The translations under genes were made by a program, and so were the position numbers. From contig NZ_JAHXYW010000001.1 of NCBI RefSeq assembly GCF_019969725.1, positions 1 to 64,000 of the forward strand: a stretch of DNA of 64,000 nucleotides, in the 5' to 3' direction. Positions 8,405 through 16,609 of the stretch are shown here, one piece after another (position 1 is the stretch's first letter; each line of letters opens with the position of its first letter). The notes under the pieces are model-generated. The model ran no database searches and was not told where the DNA came from. It worked only from the letters and a program-made list of their open reading frames with translations. Origin of the DNA: Neobacillus bataviensis. Its GTDB lineage: Bacteria; Bacillota; Bacilli; Bacillales_B; DSM-18226.

Positions 8405-9406
8405 ATGACCTTTATAAATAAGATGGTAAAAGATAGCCTCGTTTTACTATTATTTTGTTTATTCCTTTTTCTATTTCTTTTTGCGGAAGAATTAAAAAAC
8501 ATTTCTTTTTTTACTAGAATCCCTAGTACGTTTTTTAATGTAAATACCATTTTTCTTAGTATTATTTTAGAAGCCATTCCATTTATTTTACTTGGTGTAT
8601 TTGTATCAGCCATTATCCAATCATTTGTTTCCGAAAATGTAATCCGAAGGTTTTTGCCCCGTAATGCCTATTTAGCCCTGATACCTGCTGCATTACTTGG
8701 GATAATCTTTCCTATATGTGAGTGTGCCATCGTTCCTGTCGTTCGCAGGTTAATAAAAAAAGGCATGCCTTCACATGTAGGTGTTGTCTTTATGCTTAGT
8801 GCTCCAATCTTAAATCCTGTCGTTTATGCGTCTACTTATTTTGCATTTAAAAGCACACCTTATGTCGCCAATGCAAGGATGTTTATAGGATTTATAAGTT
8901 CCATTCTTATTGGCTTAATCATTTACAGACGTTTTAAAGGTGAAAATATTCTTAAAGTGCAGAAGGAAGACCATCATCACCACCACCACCACCAAAGAGG
9001 AAATAAACTATTAGAAACTCTCTATCATGCAAGTGATGAATTATTTGATACAGGGAAGTATTTGTTCATAGGTGCATTTCTTGCCAGTTTATTTCAAGCC
9101 TTCTTGGACAGAAATGTTCTCTTATCAATAGGGACAAGCACAACTTTTGCACCTATGGCTATGATGGGACTAGGATACGTCCTTTCTGTATGCTCTTCAG
9201 CAGATGCCTTTGTCGCTTCTTCATTTGGTTCCACTTTTACAGAAGGTTCCATCCTTGCATTTCTTGTTTTCGGTCCTATGATTGATATAAAAAACACCTT
9301 CATGTTATTCGGTTATTTTAAGAAAAAGTTTGTCATTTATCTACTATTGGTAACTCCTCTTGTCGTCTATTTTTCCGTATCTATTTTTCAACTGATTTTT
9401 TTATAA
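8405..9406 (+). CDS. UPF0718 permease (YcgR-like), His7 loop
   Basis: 333 residues of the UPF0718/COG0701 permease family: eight or so membrane segments in two halves, motif FPICECAIVPVVRRL (102-116) with a CEC pair, SAPILNPV (132-139), and a second half with CSSADAFVA. A cytoplasmic loop at residues 190-196 has seven consecutive histidines after ED, a typical zinc-binding stretch. GAGGAGGT precedes the ATG. Translated with the TIGR03943 gene 12 nt downstream, and shares the perfect Zur box with znuA. A role in zinc movement is inferred from context; the substrate is not proven by sequence. Confidence 0.85.
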   Translation: MTFINKMVKDSLVLLLFCLFLFLFLFAEELKNISFFTRIPSTFFNVNTIFLSIILEAIPFILLGVFVSAIIQSFVSENVIRRFLPRNAYLALIPAALLGIIFPICECAIVPVVRRLIKKGMPSHVGVVFMLSAPILNPVVYASTYFAFKSTPYVANARMFIGFISSILIGLIIYRRFKGENILKVQKEDHHHHHHHQRGNKLLETLYHASDELFDTGKYLFIGAFLASLFQAFLDRNVLLSIGTSTTFAPMAMMGLGYVLSVCSSADAFVASSFGSTFTEGSILAFLVFGPMIDIKNTFMLFGYFKKKFVIYLLLVTPLVVYFSVSIFQLIFL

Positions 9407-9418
9407 AAGGGGTGTCCT

Positions 9419-10348
9419 ATGATGAGGCCTAATAAAGTCCAGGATTTTTCTTTTCATTATCTTATTAGGGGAATTATTTTGATTGGATTTATGCTACTTT
9501 TATTTAAATTACTTCTAACGAATAATATATCTCTTTTAATTGCACCAAAAATGATTCGATTTATTTATTTTACTCTCTTTATATGCCTTATTCTTGGAGT
9601 TCTTTTGATTATTAGAGGAACTTCAGGGAAGGATCATTCTTATCAATGTGATTGTGACGGGGATCATACCTATCCTTCCTCTTTCGTGAAAAGTGTGTTT
9701 CTTTATTTATTGTTTATTATTCCTATAACCACAGGATTTCTTTTCTCGAACAATGTTTTGGGCAGCTCTGTTGCAATGAATCGAACAATTAAATTGGGAG
9801 CCGCCTCTCAACCGCCTCAACAAAATAAAACTTTAAATACCATTTCAAAGGTACAATCATCATCTAATACCAATAAATCTAATACATCAACTAACACACA
9901 AAGTGTACTTGATAATCAACCTGAGCCTTTAACTCAAAAAGAATATGATGCATTAAAGAATAAAATATTAAAAGCTAATATCATTAATATTGACGATAGC
10001 CAGTATGTAAACATAATGAACATTATACAAGATAATCTAAATGCGATGATTGGAAAAACGGTAACCACAAAAGGATTTGTGTATCGGGAAAAAGAATTTA
10101 TGCAAAACCAGATAATTGTTGCTCGATTTGGAATCACATGTTGTGTTGCCGATGCCTCTGTATATGGAATGATGGCAAAAGGAGAGGTAGCTGCATTGCC
10201 GAAGGATAAATGGGTTCAAGTAACAGGAAAAATTGAGCAAACCCAATTCAATGGGGAGACAATTCCCGTTATAAAAATTAACCAGCTTTCAAAAATTATT
10301 GCTCCTCAGCAGCCCTATGTGTTTGATTTAGGTATTAAAATTGAGTAG
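9419..10348 (+). CDS. TIGR03943 family protein (YcgQ-like)
   Basis: 309 residues: two N-terminal membrane segments, a short metal-type loop YQCDCDGDH (76-83), a third segment, then a Ser/Thr/Gln-rich linker and a globular C-terminal domain with ARFGITCCVADA. This is the DUF1980/TIGR03943 protein that usually pairs with the UPF0718 permease encoded just upstream. AAAGGGG before two consecutive ATGs serves as RBS. The pair likely forms a membrane complex handling a metal; given the Zur box, zinc is the leading guess. Confidence 0.85.
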   Translation: MMRPNKVQDFSFHYLIRGIILIGFMLLLFKLLLTNNISLLIAPKMIRFIYFTLFICLILGVLLIIRGTSGKDHSYQCDCDGDHTYPSSFVKSVFLYLLFIIPITTGFLFSNNVLGSSVAMNRTIKLGAASQPPQQNKTLNTISKVQSSSNTNKSNTSTNTQSVLDNQPEPLTQKEYDALKNKILKANIINIDDSQYVNIMNIIQDNLNAMIGKTVTTKGFVYREKEFMQNQIIVARFGITCCVADASVYGMMAKGEVAALPKDKWVQVTGKIEQTQFNGETIPVIKINQLSKIIAPQQPYVFDLGIKIE

Positions 10349-10499
10349 TCCTTTGCAAATTGTCATAGGAGACACTTTTCAGTAATAGTGTTTACTTGGG
10401 TTGGTTCAGCATCATTGGCATTTGTGCAGCTATTGTAGCCGCATTATCCTACTGTCGTGCTAATATGCTCTCAAAAGCACGATTAGTAATTGATATACT

Positions 10500-10532
10500 A
10501 AAAGGCGCCTTCTTATTCAAGAAAAGCGCCCT
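10500..10532 (+). terminator. Hairpin after the permease operon
   Basis: GGCGCCTTCTT can pair with AAGAAAAGCGCC. No strong T tract follows, so terminator function is uncertain. The 150 bp before it hold an open frame with no start or RBS. Confidence 0.35.
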
Positions 10533-10578
10533 ATAAATGGAATAACCCCTTAACTCCTAACAGCAAGTTTAGTTATTT

Positions 10579-10749
10579 TTAATCCCATTGGTATTCTAAA
10601 ACCACGCCTTTTGTTTTATAAGGGGTACAAACAACATTACTTCTTCTAATATTTCTTTACCTCTTTTACATTACAACATAGATAAGCGATGAATCTTGAT
10701 TTGTATTTTTAACTAAACCAAAACGTAATTCAGATCCGAAATAATTCAT
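10579..10749 (-). pseudogene. Small unknown protein, decayed
   Basis: GGGGGAG and ATG at 10749 start MNYFGSELRFGLVKNTNQD..., ended by TAA after 27 codons. Protein-like sequence continues in shifted frames (KEILEEVMLFVPLIKQ, then YKTKGVVLEYQWD to a stop at 10579). At least two lesions would be needed to break a protein of about 56 residues. Family unknown; decay is inferred from the mosaic of frames. Confidence 0.4.
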
Positions 10750-10792
10750 TTTTCTCCCCCTTTAAAAATATTTAACTCCATTATAATTTAAA

Positions 10793-10886
10793 TCCTTCTT
10801 CCACTCCCGTTCGTCGAAAAAGAAAATGTTGCCGTAATAACAGCCCTGATCTTCAACTCCTGCATCCGTTAGCACACCAAGAAACT
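10793..10886 (+). repeat. Dispersed hairpin element, full, divergent
   Basis: CTTCTTCCACTCCCGTTCGT box, AAAAAGAAAATGTTGCCG, then TTCAACTCCTGCATCCGTTAG box. Confidence 0.6.
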
Positions 10887-10950
10887 TAATTTGTTCTACG
10901 GTTAGATAAGGCAGAATCTTACTATCAGTTCCTTTCCACCTATTATATAA

Positions 10951-10990
10951 ATAAAAAAGCCAAGATGAGTATGAATTCTCATCTTGGCTT
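10951..10990 (-). terminator. Intrinsic terminator of the DUF2294 gene
   Basis: Perfect 13-bp stem AAGCCAAGATGAG with its complement, 8-nt loop, followed on the minus strand by TTTTTTAT. Confidence 0.85.
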
Positions 10991-11027
10991 GTCTTTAGCT
11001 CAAATATTGTCTAACTCACTTCCGCCT

Positions 11028-11720
11028 TTATGAAGTTGGTGATAGGATTAGCGCGATAGCACTCTTATCCAAGTTAAAATCCCAATCCACAAAAATATCA
11101 TTTACTTTTGTTTTAAGAATAGTTTCAAATTGATTGCTATTATGTAATAATCTTTTCTCAAGATTTCGTTTTGCCAACTTCAATGTTTCGGAATTTCCTA
11201 ATCGAATTAATTCTCTTTCGATGGGAACCAAAATTTCTTTTCGAATTACGACTAATGTTCTTGGGTTTAATTGAATGGAATGAATTTCTTCTGGCTCCTT
11301 TTCGACTTGAATACTGATTCTTTTTATTTCTGAGTGAATATTTTCTTTTCCTTCATAGTTTTCATCATTTAAATGATTAGTTTCGTTTGAAGAACCAAAA
11401 CAAACAAAAATACCACTTTTATTATCAATTCCCCAATCGTAATAAAATTCACTGATTTCCATGCCAGTCAATATTTTAATATAGGCCTTAAACTCAGGAA
11501 TAAGTGTTTTCATCAACATATCTCTCGTCCTTAATACCATGGCTTCTTGACCTTGGGTTAATAAGACACTTTCAGAGGGTGTGATAAAGTTTCGTAAATA
11601 AACAGTCACGGAAGATTGATAATTTGAAACAAAAACCGATTCAGGACCTTTTCCAAAGTATTCTCGAAGTGTTCTTCCGATGTAGCTTGCTAACTCCAAA
11701 TTCACCTGATTTTTTTCCAA
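11028..11720 (-). CDS. Two-repeat DUF2294 protein
   Basis: 230 residues made of two copies of the DUF2294 fold: residues about 5-112 (YIGRTLREYFGKGPESVFVSN... MEISEFYYDWGIDNKSGIFVCF) and about 130-228 (RISIQVEKEP... VNDIFVDWDFNLDKSAIALIL). Single-domain relatives usually have about 110-120 residues. The function of the family is not known to me. Start taken as TTG at 11720 with AAAAGG upstream; a GTG six codons in is an alternative. Followed by a strong terminator; divergent from the Spo0A-like gene. Confidence 0.75.
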   Translation of the reverse strand: MEKNQVNLELASYIGRTLREYFGKGPESVFVSNYQSSVTVYLRNFITPSESVLLTQGQEAMVLRTRDMLMKTLIPEFKAYIKILTGMEISEFYYDWGIDNKSGIFVCFGSSNETNHLNDENYEGKENIHSEIKRISIQVEKEPEEIHSIQLNPRTLVVIRKEILVPIERELIRLGNSETLKLAKRNLEKRLLHNSNQFETILKTKVNDIFVDWDFNLDKSAIALILSPTS

Positions 11721-12090
11721 AGAAAATTCATCCTTTTAAAAGATAAAAGCTTTCTTTATTTTAACCCTTTTTTATTTTAAATATTTTCTCATATTATCAT
11801 CGACCTTTACTTAATTTGTCCCAATAAATCGATATAGTATGCGTTTAAAACTGAATATATTAGTTATTGCGATATCTTCGAATAGGTTAAAATAACCCAA
11901 TTTTTCTAGAAATAGACTGAAAAGATTGAAAAGTTAATTGTTTGAATATAAAATAATCAATGGATAGAAGAAAAAATGCTTTTATCTAAATGGATTGCAT
12001 CTAATTATCTAATTACATATGTGTTTTTTACTATATAAAAAAAGGGCATATTGATGGTAATGAACTAGACAACATAGATTGAGCTAGACA
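11721..12090. other. Divergent intergenic region
   Basis: AT-rich, no gene seen. It must hold the promoters for the DUF2294 gene (minus) and the Spo0A paralogue (plus); no promoter could be chosen with confidence. It leads into the hairpin at 12092-12135. Confidence 0.4.
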
Positions 12091-12091
12091 T

Positions 12092-12135
12092 AAGTCAAGG
12101 TGGGGATAATGATTCCTATCTTGACTTTTTTTTTT
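12092..12135 (+). terminator. Attenuator-like hairpin before the Spo0A paralogue
   Basis: AAGTCAAG pairs with CTTGACTT, an inner GGGAT/ATTCC pairs around AATG, and a run of about 14 T follows. It is a textbook intrinsic terminator, yet it lies 30 bp before the RBS of the next gene with no gene upstream on this strand, so it would act on that gene's own leader. Confidence 0.75.
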
Positions 12136-12166
12136 TTCCGATAAATAAAGAGGGAGAATCTTAAAA

Positions 12167-12955
12167 ATGATAAAGATTGCAATTGTGGATGATAACATTC
12201 AATTTACGGAGTTACTTAAAAAATACTTATCTAGTCTTGATGATATGGAAGTAATGGGAGTTGCCTACAATGGCATAGACGGATTGGGGTTATTAAAAAG
12301 GGAACAACCAGACCTAGTTATATTAGATTTAATTATGCCTTATTCCGATGGACTCTTTTTATTAAAAAAACTTGATAAAGAAAAAATCGATACAAATGTT
12401 TTAATACTAACTTCTATCGGAAACGAGGATATCATAAAAAAAGCCAGCGAATTCGGGGCACGCTACTTTTTGTTAAAACCTGTTGAATTATCCCATTTAT
12501 CCAATACAATTAGAAATATTTGCCCAAAACAGAAAGGGTCGTCCTTTGTATATACAAACACAGAGAAAAAAGAGTTACTCCATAATAAAAGAGGTCAAAA
12601 TATAGAAAATCGAATAACAAATGTATTACGTTTGATGGGGATTCCAGCAAATCTAAAAGGATACTTTTATTTGAGAGAGGCTATTCAAATGGTATTCAGT
12701 AACTTTGAGATATTGATGGGATGGGGAGGTATAACAAAAGTAATATATCCCACCATTGCAAGTAAATATCATACCACCCCCAGCCGAGTTGAAAGAGGAA
12801 TTCGACACTCAATTGAAGTTGGATGGAATCGTTCAAGTAATGAGGTACTAGAGTTGTTATTTGGTAACACACTAAACACATTTAAAGTCAAACCCACAAA
12901 TGGCAAATTTATCGCTATGATTACCAATTATTTGAGAATACAACAGGATTGTTAA
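12167..12955 (+). CDS. Spo0A-type response regulator, divergent paralogue
   Basis: 262 residues. Receiver domain 1-120 with D8, D9, phospho-acceptor D54 (VILDLIMP), T82 and K104 all present. A short linker follows, then the Spo0A_C DNA-binding domain (about 148-258). The recognition region TTPSRVERGIRHSIEV is almost identical to that of B. subtilis Spo0A, so 0A-box binding is expected. Elsewhere it is clearly divergent, and reads ILMGWGGITKVIYP where Spo0A has a shorter LLGSITKVLYP, an insertion in a helix-turn. Bacilli normally have one spo0A in a conserved setting (spoIVB-spo0A), which is absent here, so this looks like an extra copy. Confidence 0.85.
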   Translation: MIKIAIVDDNIQFTELLKKYLSSLDDMEVMGVAYNGIDGLGLLKREQPDLVILDLIMPYSDGLFLLKKLDKEKIDTNVLILTSIGNEDIIKKASEFGARYFLLKPVELSHLSNTIRNICPKQKGSSFVYTNTEKKELLHNKRGQNIENRITNVLRLMGIPANLKGYFYLREAIQMVFSNFEILMGWGGITKVIYPTIASKYHTTPSRVERGIRHSIEVGWNRSSNEVLELLFGNTLNTFKVKPTNGKFIAMITNYLRIQQDC

Positions 12956-12990
12956 GGTAACACGAAAAAACTGTCTTCTTCAAAGACAAG

Positions 12991-13040
12991 CCACCTCCTA
13001 AAAAAGAAAGCCCGATATTAAGTTTTCTTTTAGGAGGTGG
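12991..13040 (+). terminator. Terminator hairpin after the Spo0A paralogue
   Basis: CCACCTCCTAAAA and TTTTAGGAGGTGG form a long stem. The stem contains anti-SD/SD-like sequence but no gene follows. Confidence 0.6.
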
Positions 13041-13101
13041 TCTTCTTCAGTTGCCTGCCCGTGCCTTATAACGGTATGAGTTTCTTTTGTCGTTATCTAG
13101 G

Positions 13102-13941
13102 TTATTGGGTACCGCCTGTAAGATGCGCATCAAACATATCAATGATTTCTAGGAACCTATCAGCTTCCCGGAAAACATGGTCTGCTAATAGAGGATGAAT
13201 AATGCTCTTTATTTTACATTGCTCAATTAAATCACGGGCTGTTTTCTTGAAGTCCCTAAGAGATGCGACCGAAACCCTATTTTGATCAAGGAATTGATCT
13301 AAAAGAGGAATTGTTTGTGATTGTGGCTTCATAGATTCTAAATCCCTTGCTTGATACAGCAATTGATCAAAATCATTGCTGAAATTCTGTGCTACGTCAA
13401 CTAGTTTCCTTTCTGATGGATCAAGGAGATGACCAATAAATTTGGCATGGTCTGCCATAATCCTTAAGAAGAAGACATTTTCTTTAATAATTGCATCTGG
13501 AAGTGCTTTTAATTTTCCTTCATTTAATTCAATTAATCGTTTTCTAAAATAATTTGCTTCCCTACTTGTATGGTCAACTAATAGCGGGAAATTATTTGCC
13601 CCTGGTAATTTGCATGTGAGAATTAGTTCTAATACCTTCCGTTTAAATACGAAAATATTAGTTGCAGCTTGTTGGACCTCTGAATTAAATCTTCTTATTT
13701 GTTCTGGATCCGTTTGATTATTAAAAGAATGTGCAGTTTGTTCGATGTGTTCAAATAATCGATAAAATTGATTAGCCTCTTGAATGAGTTGAGTATCCTC
13801 TGCTCTAAAACCTAATCGAAGAAATAAAGAATGCTCTTTCATAATCCTAGCCCAAAAACGTATTTCATTTAAAGAGCGCTCAACAAACATTCCAGATGTA
13901 ACACCGGTATCAGCATGCAAAGGTGTATCTTCCCCGTTCAT
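13102..13941 (-). CDS. DUF2935 protein, predicted metal-binding helical bundle
   Basis: 279 residues from the ATG at 13941, chosen because AGGGGAGG lies in front; an upstream in-frame ATG lacks an RBS. All-helical, in two similar halves: ERSLNEIRFWARIMKEHSLF and ENVFFLRIMADHAKFIGHLL match, as do LLVDHTSREANYF and LLADHVFREADRF. The repeated E/H pattern is what a pair of ferritin- or hemerythrin-like four-helix bundles would show. Family function is unknown to me; metal binding is inference. Monocistronic. Confidence 0.85.
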   Translation of the reverse strand: MNGEDTPLHADTGVTSGMFVERSLNEIRFWARIMKEHSLFLRLGFRAEDTQLIQEANQFYRLFEHIEQTAHSFNNQTDPEQIRRFNSEVQQAATNIFVFKRKVLELILTCKLPGANNFPLLVDHTSREANYFRKRLIELNEGKLKALPDAIIKENVFFLRIMADHAKFIGHLLDPSERKLVDVAQNFSNDFDQLLYQARDLESMKPQSQTIPLLDQFLDQNRVSVASLRDFKKTARDLIEQCKIKSIIHPLLADHVFREADRFLEIIDMFDAHLTGGTQ

Positions 13942-14200
13942 ACTATAACCTCCCCTAAATACTTCCTTTGTTCTATTCATATTTACATGGTCATTTGAAT
14001 ATGCCTTAAAGCAAAATCTGCCTATAGCTATTGTTAAAAATATCCATTTTCCATATATCTTTAAATGCCAAAACAAATATCGTGTGAATTAGAATAAGTC
14101 GTTTAAAAGGATGAAATGGGGAAACGATATCAATAGAATGTTAAAACTTGGGGCTGGGTAGATGGGTTTACTAAGCAAATCACATTAGGAGGAAGAAGTT

Positions 14201-14749
14201 ATGACAAATGAAAAACTAAAAATAGGAATTATATTGGGAATAACACGTTAAGGTCGTGTTAGCCCACAAGTTGGAGATTGGGTAAAGGGGGGAGCAGATA
14301 AACGTGGAGATGCAGAATATGAAATTATAGATATTGCAGAATTTAATTTACCTTTTGTTTTTACAACTGCGGGCAATGAACCAGGATTGAAAGCATGGTC
14401 GGATAAGCTAGCTAATTTAGACGGTTTTGTTTTTATTGTAGCGGAATATAACCACAGTATTACAGGGGCCTTGAAAAACGCCTTAGATTCTGCTCGTGAT
14501 GAATGGAATAACAAAGCAGCTGGTATTGTAAGTTATGGCTCCACTGGGGGGAGCTAGCGCTGCTGAACATCTCCGTGGAATTTGTGGAGAATTACTAATT
14601 GCAGATGTTAGGGTACATCCAACATTATCTTTATTCACCGATTTTGAAAACGGAACAACATTTAAACCACAAGAACTACACTTAAATAATGTAAATGCGA
14701 TGCTTGACCAAGTGATTGCATCGAGTGGTGCATTAAAAACGTTAAGATA
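14201..14749 (+). pseudogene. NAD(P)H-dependent FMN reductase, nonsense plus frameshift
   Basis: ATG at 14201 (GGAGGAAG upstream) opens the frame MTNEKLKIGIILGITR, then TAA at codon 17, then GRVSPQVGDWV... continues in frame through AEYNHSITGALKNALDSA, the flavodoxin-like FMN reductase motif. Near 14550 a run of six G (five would keep the frame) shifts into ASAAEHLRGICGEL... up to 14749. Two independent lesions argue for real decay of a reductase of about 182 residues, although both sit at easily misread sites. Confidence 0.8.
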
Positions 14750-14782
14750 AAACAATTTTTATGAATTGTAAAATACGAAAAT

Positions 14783-14814
14783 AAACACCGATTTTGTTGA
14801 AAAAGTCGGTGTTT
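14783..14814 (+). terminator. Intrinsic terminator
   Basis: AAACACCGA with TCGGTGTTT, inner T/A pairing; T-rich sequence follows. Confidence 0.65.
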
Positions 14815-14881
14815 CTGATTTATTTAGTTTTTTTCCTCTAGTTCTTTCGAAAACAACCCGATACTCGAATAAGATGTTCAT

Positions 14882-15238
14882 TCATGATGATTTCTCCCAT
14901 AGTTCAATCCATCTTCCTTCAGGATCAGCTATCCAAATAAATGTTCCATACTCGCTTTTCTCAGGTTGTTTTAAAAGTGGTATTCCAATGTTATTGAAAT
15001 GCTCCATCCAAGCTTCGATATTTTCTACTTGAAAATTTAGCATCACAGATTGATCTTCTGGAAAATAATCACTATCTTCTTTAAATAAAGAAAAGATGGT
15101 TTCGTTGTCAACATCTGGCTTGATGATCGTACCATTCCACTCTCCCATCGATAAACCAAAAGTTTCTTTATACCAATTATTTAATGAAACAACGTCTTTT
15201 GTTCTCCAAAAAACCCCACCGAAACCTTTAATTTTCAT
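14882..15238 (-). CDS. VOC-family (glyoxalase-like) protein
   Basis: 118 residues from the ATG at 15238 with GGAGG 8 nt upstream; a TTG five codons earlier overlaps that RBS. One vicinal-oxygen-chelate domain made of two beta-alpha-beta-beta-beta halves: FWRTKDVVSLNNWYKETFGL and MLNFQVENIEAWMEHFNNIG, ending IWIADPEGRWIELWE with the usual Glu ligand. The substrate cannot be deduced. Stands apart from neighbours. Confidence 0.8.
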   Translation of the reverse strand: MKIKGFGGVFWRTKDVVSLNNWYKETFGLSMGEWNGTIIKPDVDNETIFSLFKEDSDYFPEDQSVMLNFQVENIEAWMEHFNNIGIPLLKQPEKSEYGTFIWIADPEGRWIELWEKSS

Positions 15239-15338
15239 GGTCTTGTCCTCCAATTATATCGTTAAACGCTTCTTCCCTTTAGCCACCCATTCCCTTATTA
15301 GGATCAGGTTTGCCCATTATAACTTTACAGTAATTAAA

Positions 15339-15836
15339 TTAAGAAACCTCGAAATACTGGTAAATTACCTTTATCCCATCCTCGATGTCTTCTTTTTCGA
15401 TTACATCTATTCCTTTTGATTCATAGATATTTTTCCAGAATTTTATTGCTTTGATGTTAGTTACCATCTGACCAACCGCATACCTTCCTGGAAACATTTC
15501 GAATAACATATCACAAGCCAGCCTTCCAAACCCTTTTCTTCTGTATTTATTTATTATAAAGAAGGAATTAATAATATATTCGGCACGCTCTGGATTTGTA
15601 AATGGTCCACTTTGCAACAAAATAAATCCTATTAGTTTCTTATCAAACAAAAGAAAAAACGGTGTAAGTCCCACTTTTTCAAAAAACCAATCCAAAACAT
15701 CAAATTCAAACAAACCGTTTTCAGGATTTAAATCAATTAGAGGATTAAATTCTGATAGATCGTGTAAGAATAATGTTAGTAAGTTTTTTAATACTTCTTT
15801 TCTATCAGAATCAACCCTTTCAATCAGTAATTTCAT
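15339..15836 (-). CDS. GNAT-family N-acetyltransferase
   Basis: 165 residues. Acetyl-CoA binding motif A is visible as FIINKYRRKGFGRLACDML (about 98-116), followed by a typical beta-bulge region and the C-terminal TNIKAIKFWKNIYES. GGTGGAG precedes the ATG. The substrate is unknown. The N-terminal part (HDLSEFNPLIDLNPENG) resembles small Bacillus acetyltransferases acting on small molecules, but this cannot be settled from sequence. Confidence 0.8.
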   Translation of the reverse strand: MKLLIERVDSDRKEVLKNLLTLFLHDLSEFNPLIDLNPENGLFEFDVLDWFFEKVGLTPFFLLFDKKLIGFILLQSGPFTNPERAEYIINSFFIINKYRRKGFGRLACDMLFEMFPGRYAVGQMVTNIKAIKFWKNIYESKGIDVIEKEDIEDGIKVIYQYFEVS

Positions 15837-15910
15837 TCATTTCTCCACCTTTAGGCTAAAAATCTTAGAAACATTCACACATTTAAATTCTACTTCAATT
15901 ACAATAACTC

Positions 15911-15995
15911 CTTTTTCACTAACCTGACCGATAGTACAAAAAGAAAAAAGGTTCGCCGCAGCAACCCTTTCTTAAACTCTCGCATCCGTAAATTG
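15911..15995 (+). repeat. Dispersed hairpin element, full copy
   Basis: CACTAACCTGACCGATAGTA, AAAAAGAAAAAAGGTTCGCC, stem GGTTCGC/GCAACC, then AAACTCTCGCATCCGTAA. Confidence 0.75.
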
Positions 15996-16015
15996 ATAAC
16001 AACCATATTTATAAA

Positions 16016-16609
16016 TCAATGTTTCTTTAAGAAGTTTAGCATTTCATTGAAAGCGTTTTGGGATGATTTTTTATTATATTTTGTAGCGTATGGGTCACTA
16101 AATCCGTGTTGTCCAAAGTATTTATATATCTCTATATTCTTTTTATCTAAATTTGAAATTAACTCATCCACACTAAAGGAGTGTTCCTCTTGAGGAAAGA
16201 ATAAAATTGTAGGACATAGTGGTACTATCTGCGTGAAATTCCTAATTCTCGAACCATAGTATCCCACAACCCCATCAAGGCACTCTTCCTCACTACACAA
16301 CCAAGCAACAGTTGCCCCAACACTAAATCCAATAATATATATTTTTTGGTATTTATTTTTAACACCTAATAATAAATTCTTTATTTTATGTACAGCATCA
16401 GAGAACCCTACATTCTCCATAAAATTGAGATAGGCATTCTCCTCTTCAGAATAATCAAATGGTTGTTCTCGATCTAATAAGTTCGGACAGATCACATCAA
16501 AATCCTGTTTGGATAATAAATCACAAAAATTCTTTATATGTTGATTAATACCATAGATTTCGTGTATCACAATTAACAAATTACCTGATTTTTTCAGTAT
16601 CTGAATCAT
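16016..16609 (-). CDS. Dienelactone-hydrolase-like alpha/beta hydrolase
   Basis: 197 residues. VIHEIYGINQHIKNF near residue 14 is the oxyanion/Glu region of the dienelactone hydrolase family, and GFSVGATVAWL (about 103-113) is the nucleophile elbow with Ser in place of the usual Cys. The late HGF (about 172) gives the catalytic His. The ATG lies inside the 3' end of the PaiB-like gene (29-nt overlap) with GAGGGGAT before it, so translation is coupled. Substrate unknown. Confidence 0.8.
   Translation of the reverse strand: MIQILKKSGNLLIVIHEIYGINQHIKNFCDLLSKQDFDVICPNLLDREQPFDYSEEENAYLNFMENVGFSDAVHKIKNLLLGVKNKYQKIYIIGFSVGATVAWLCSEEECLDGVVGYYGSRIRNFTQIVPLCPTILFFPQEEHSFSVDELISNLDKKNIEIYKYFGQHGFSDPYATKYNKKSSQNAFNEMLNFLKKH

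Noticed and set aside
10375..10537. Open frame SNSVYLGWFSIIGICAAIV... as a small membrane protein
   Set aside because: No start codon or RBS at its 5' end, and it runs into a hairpin. It may be a remnant but nothing identifies it.
14535..14750. Separate 71-residue gene MAPLGGASAAEHLRG...
   Set aside because: It is the C-terminal part of the FMN reductase in a shifted frame, with no RBS of its own.
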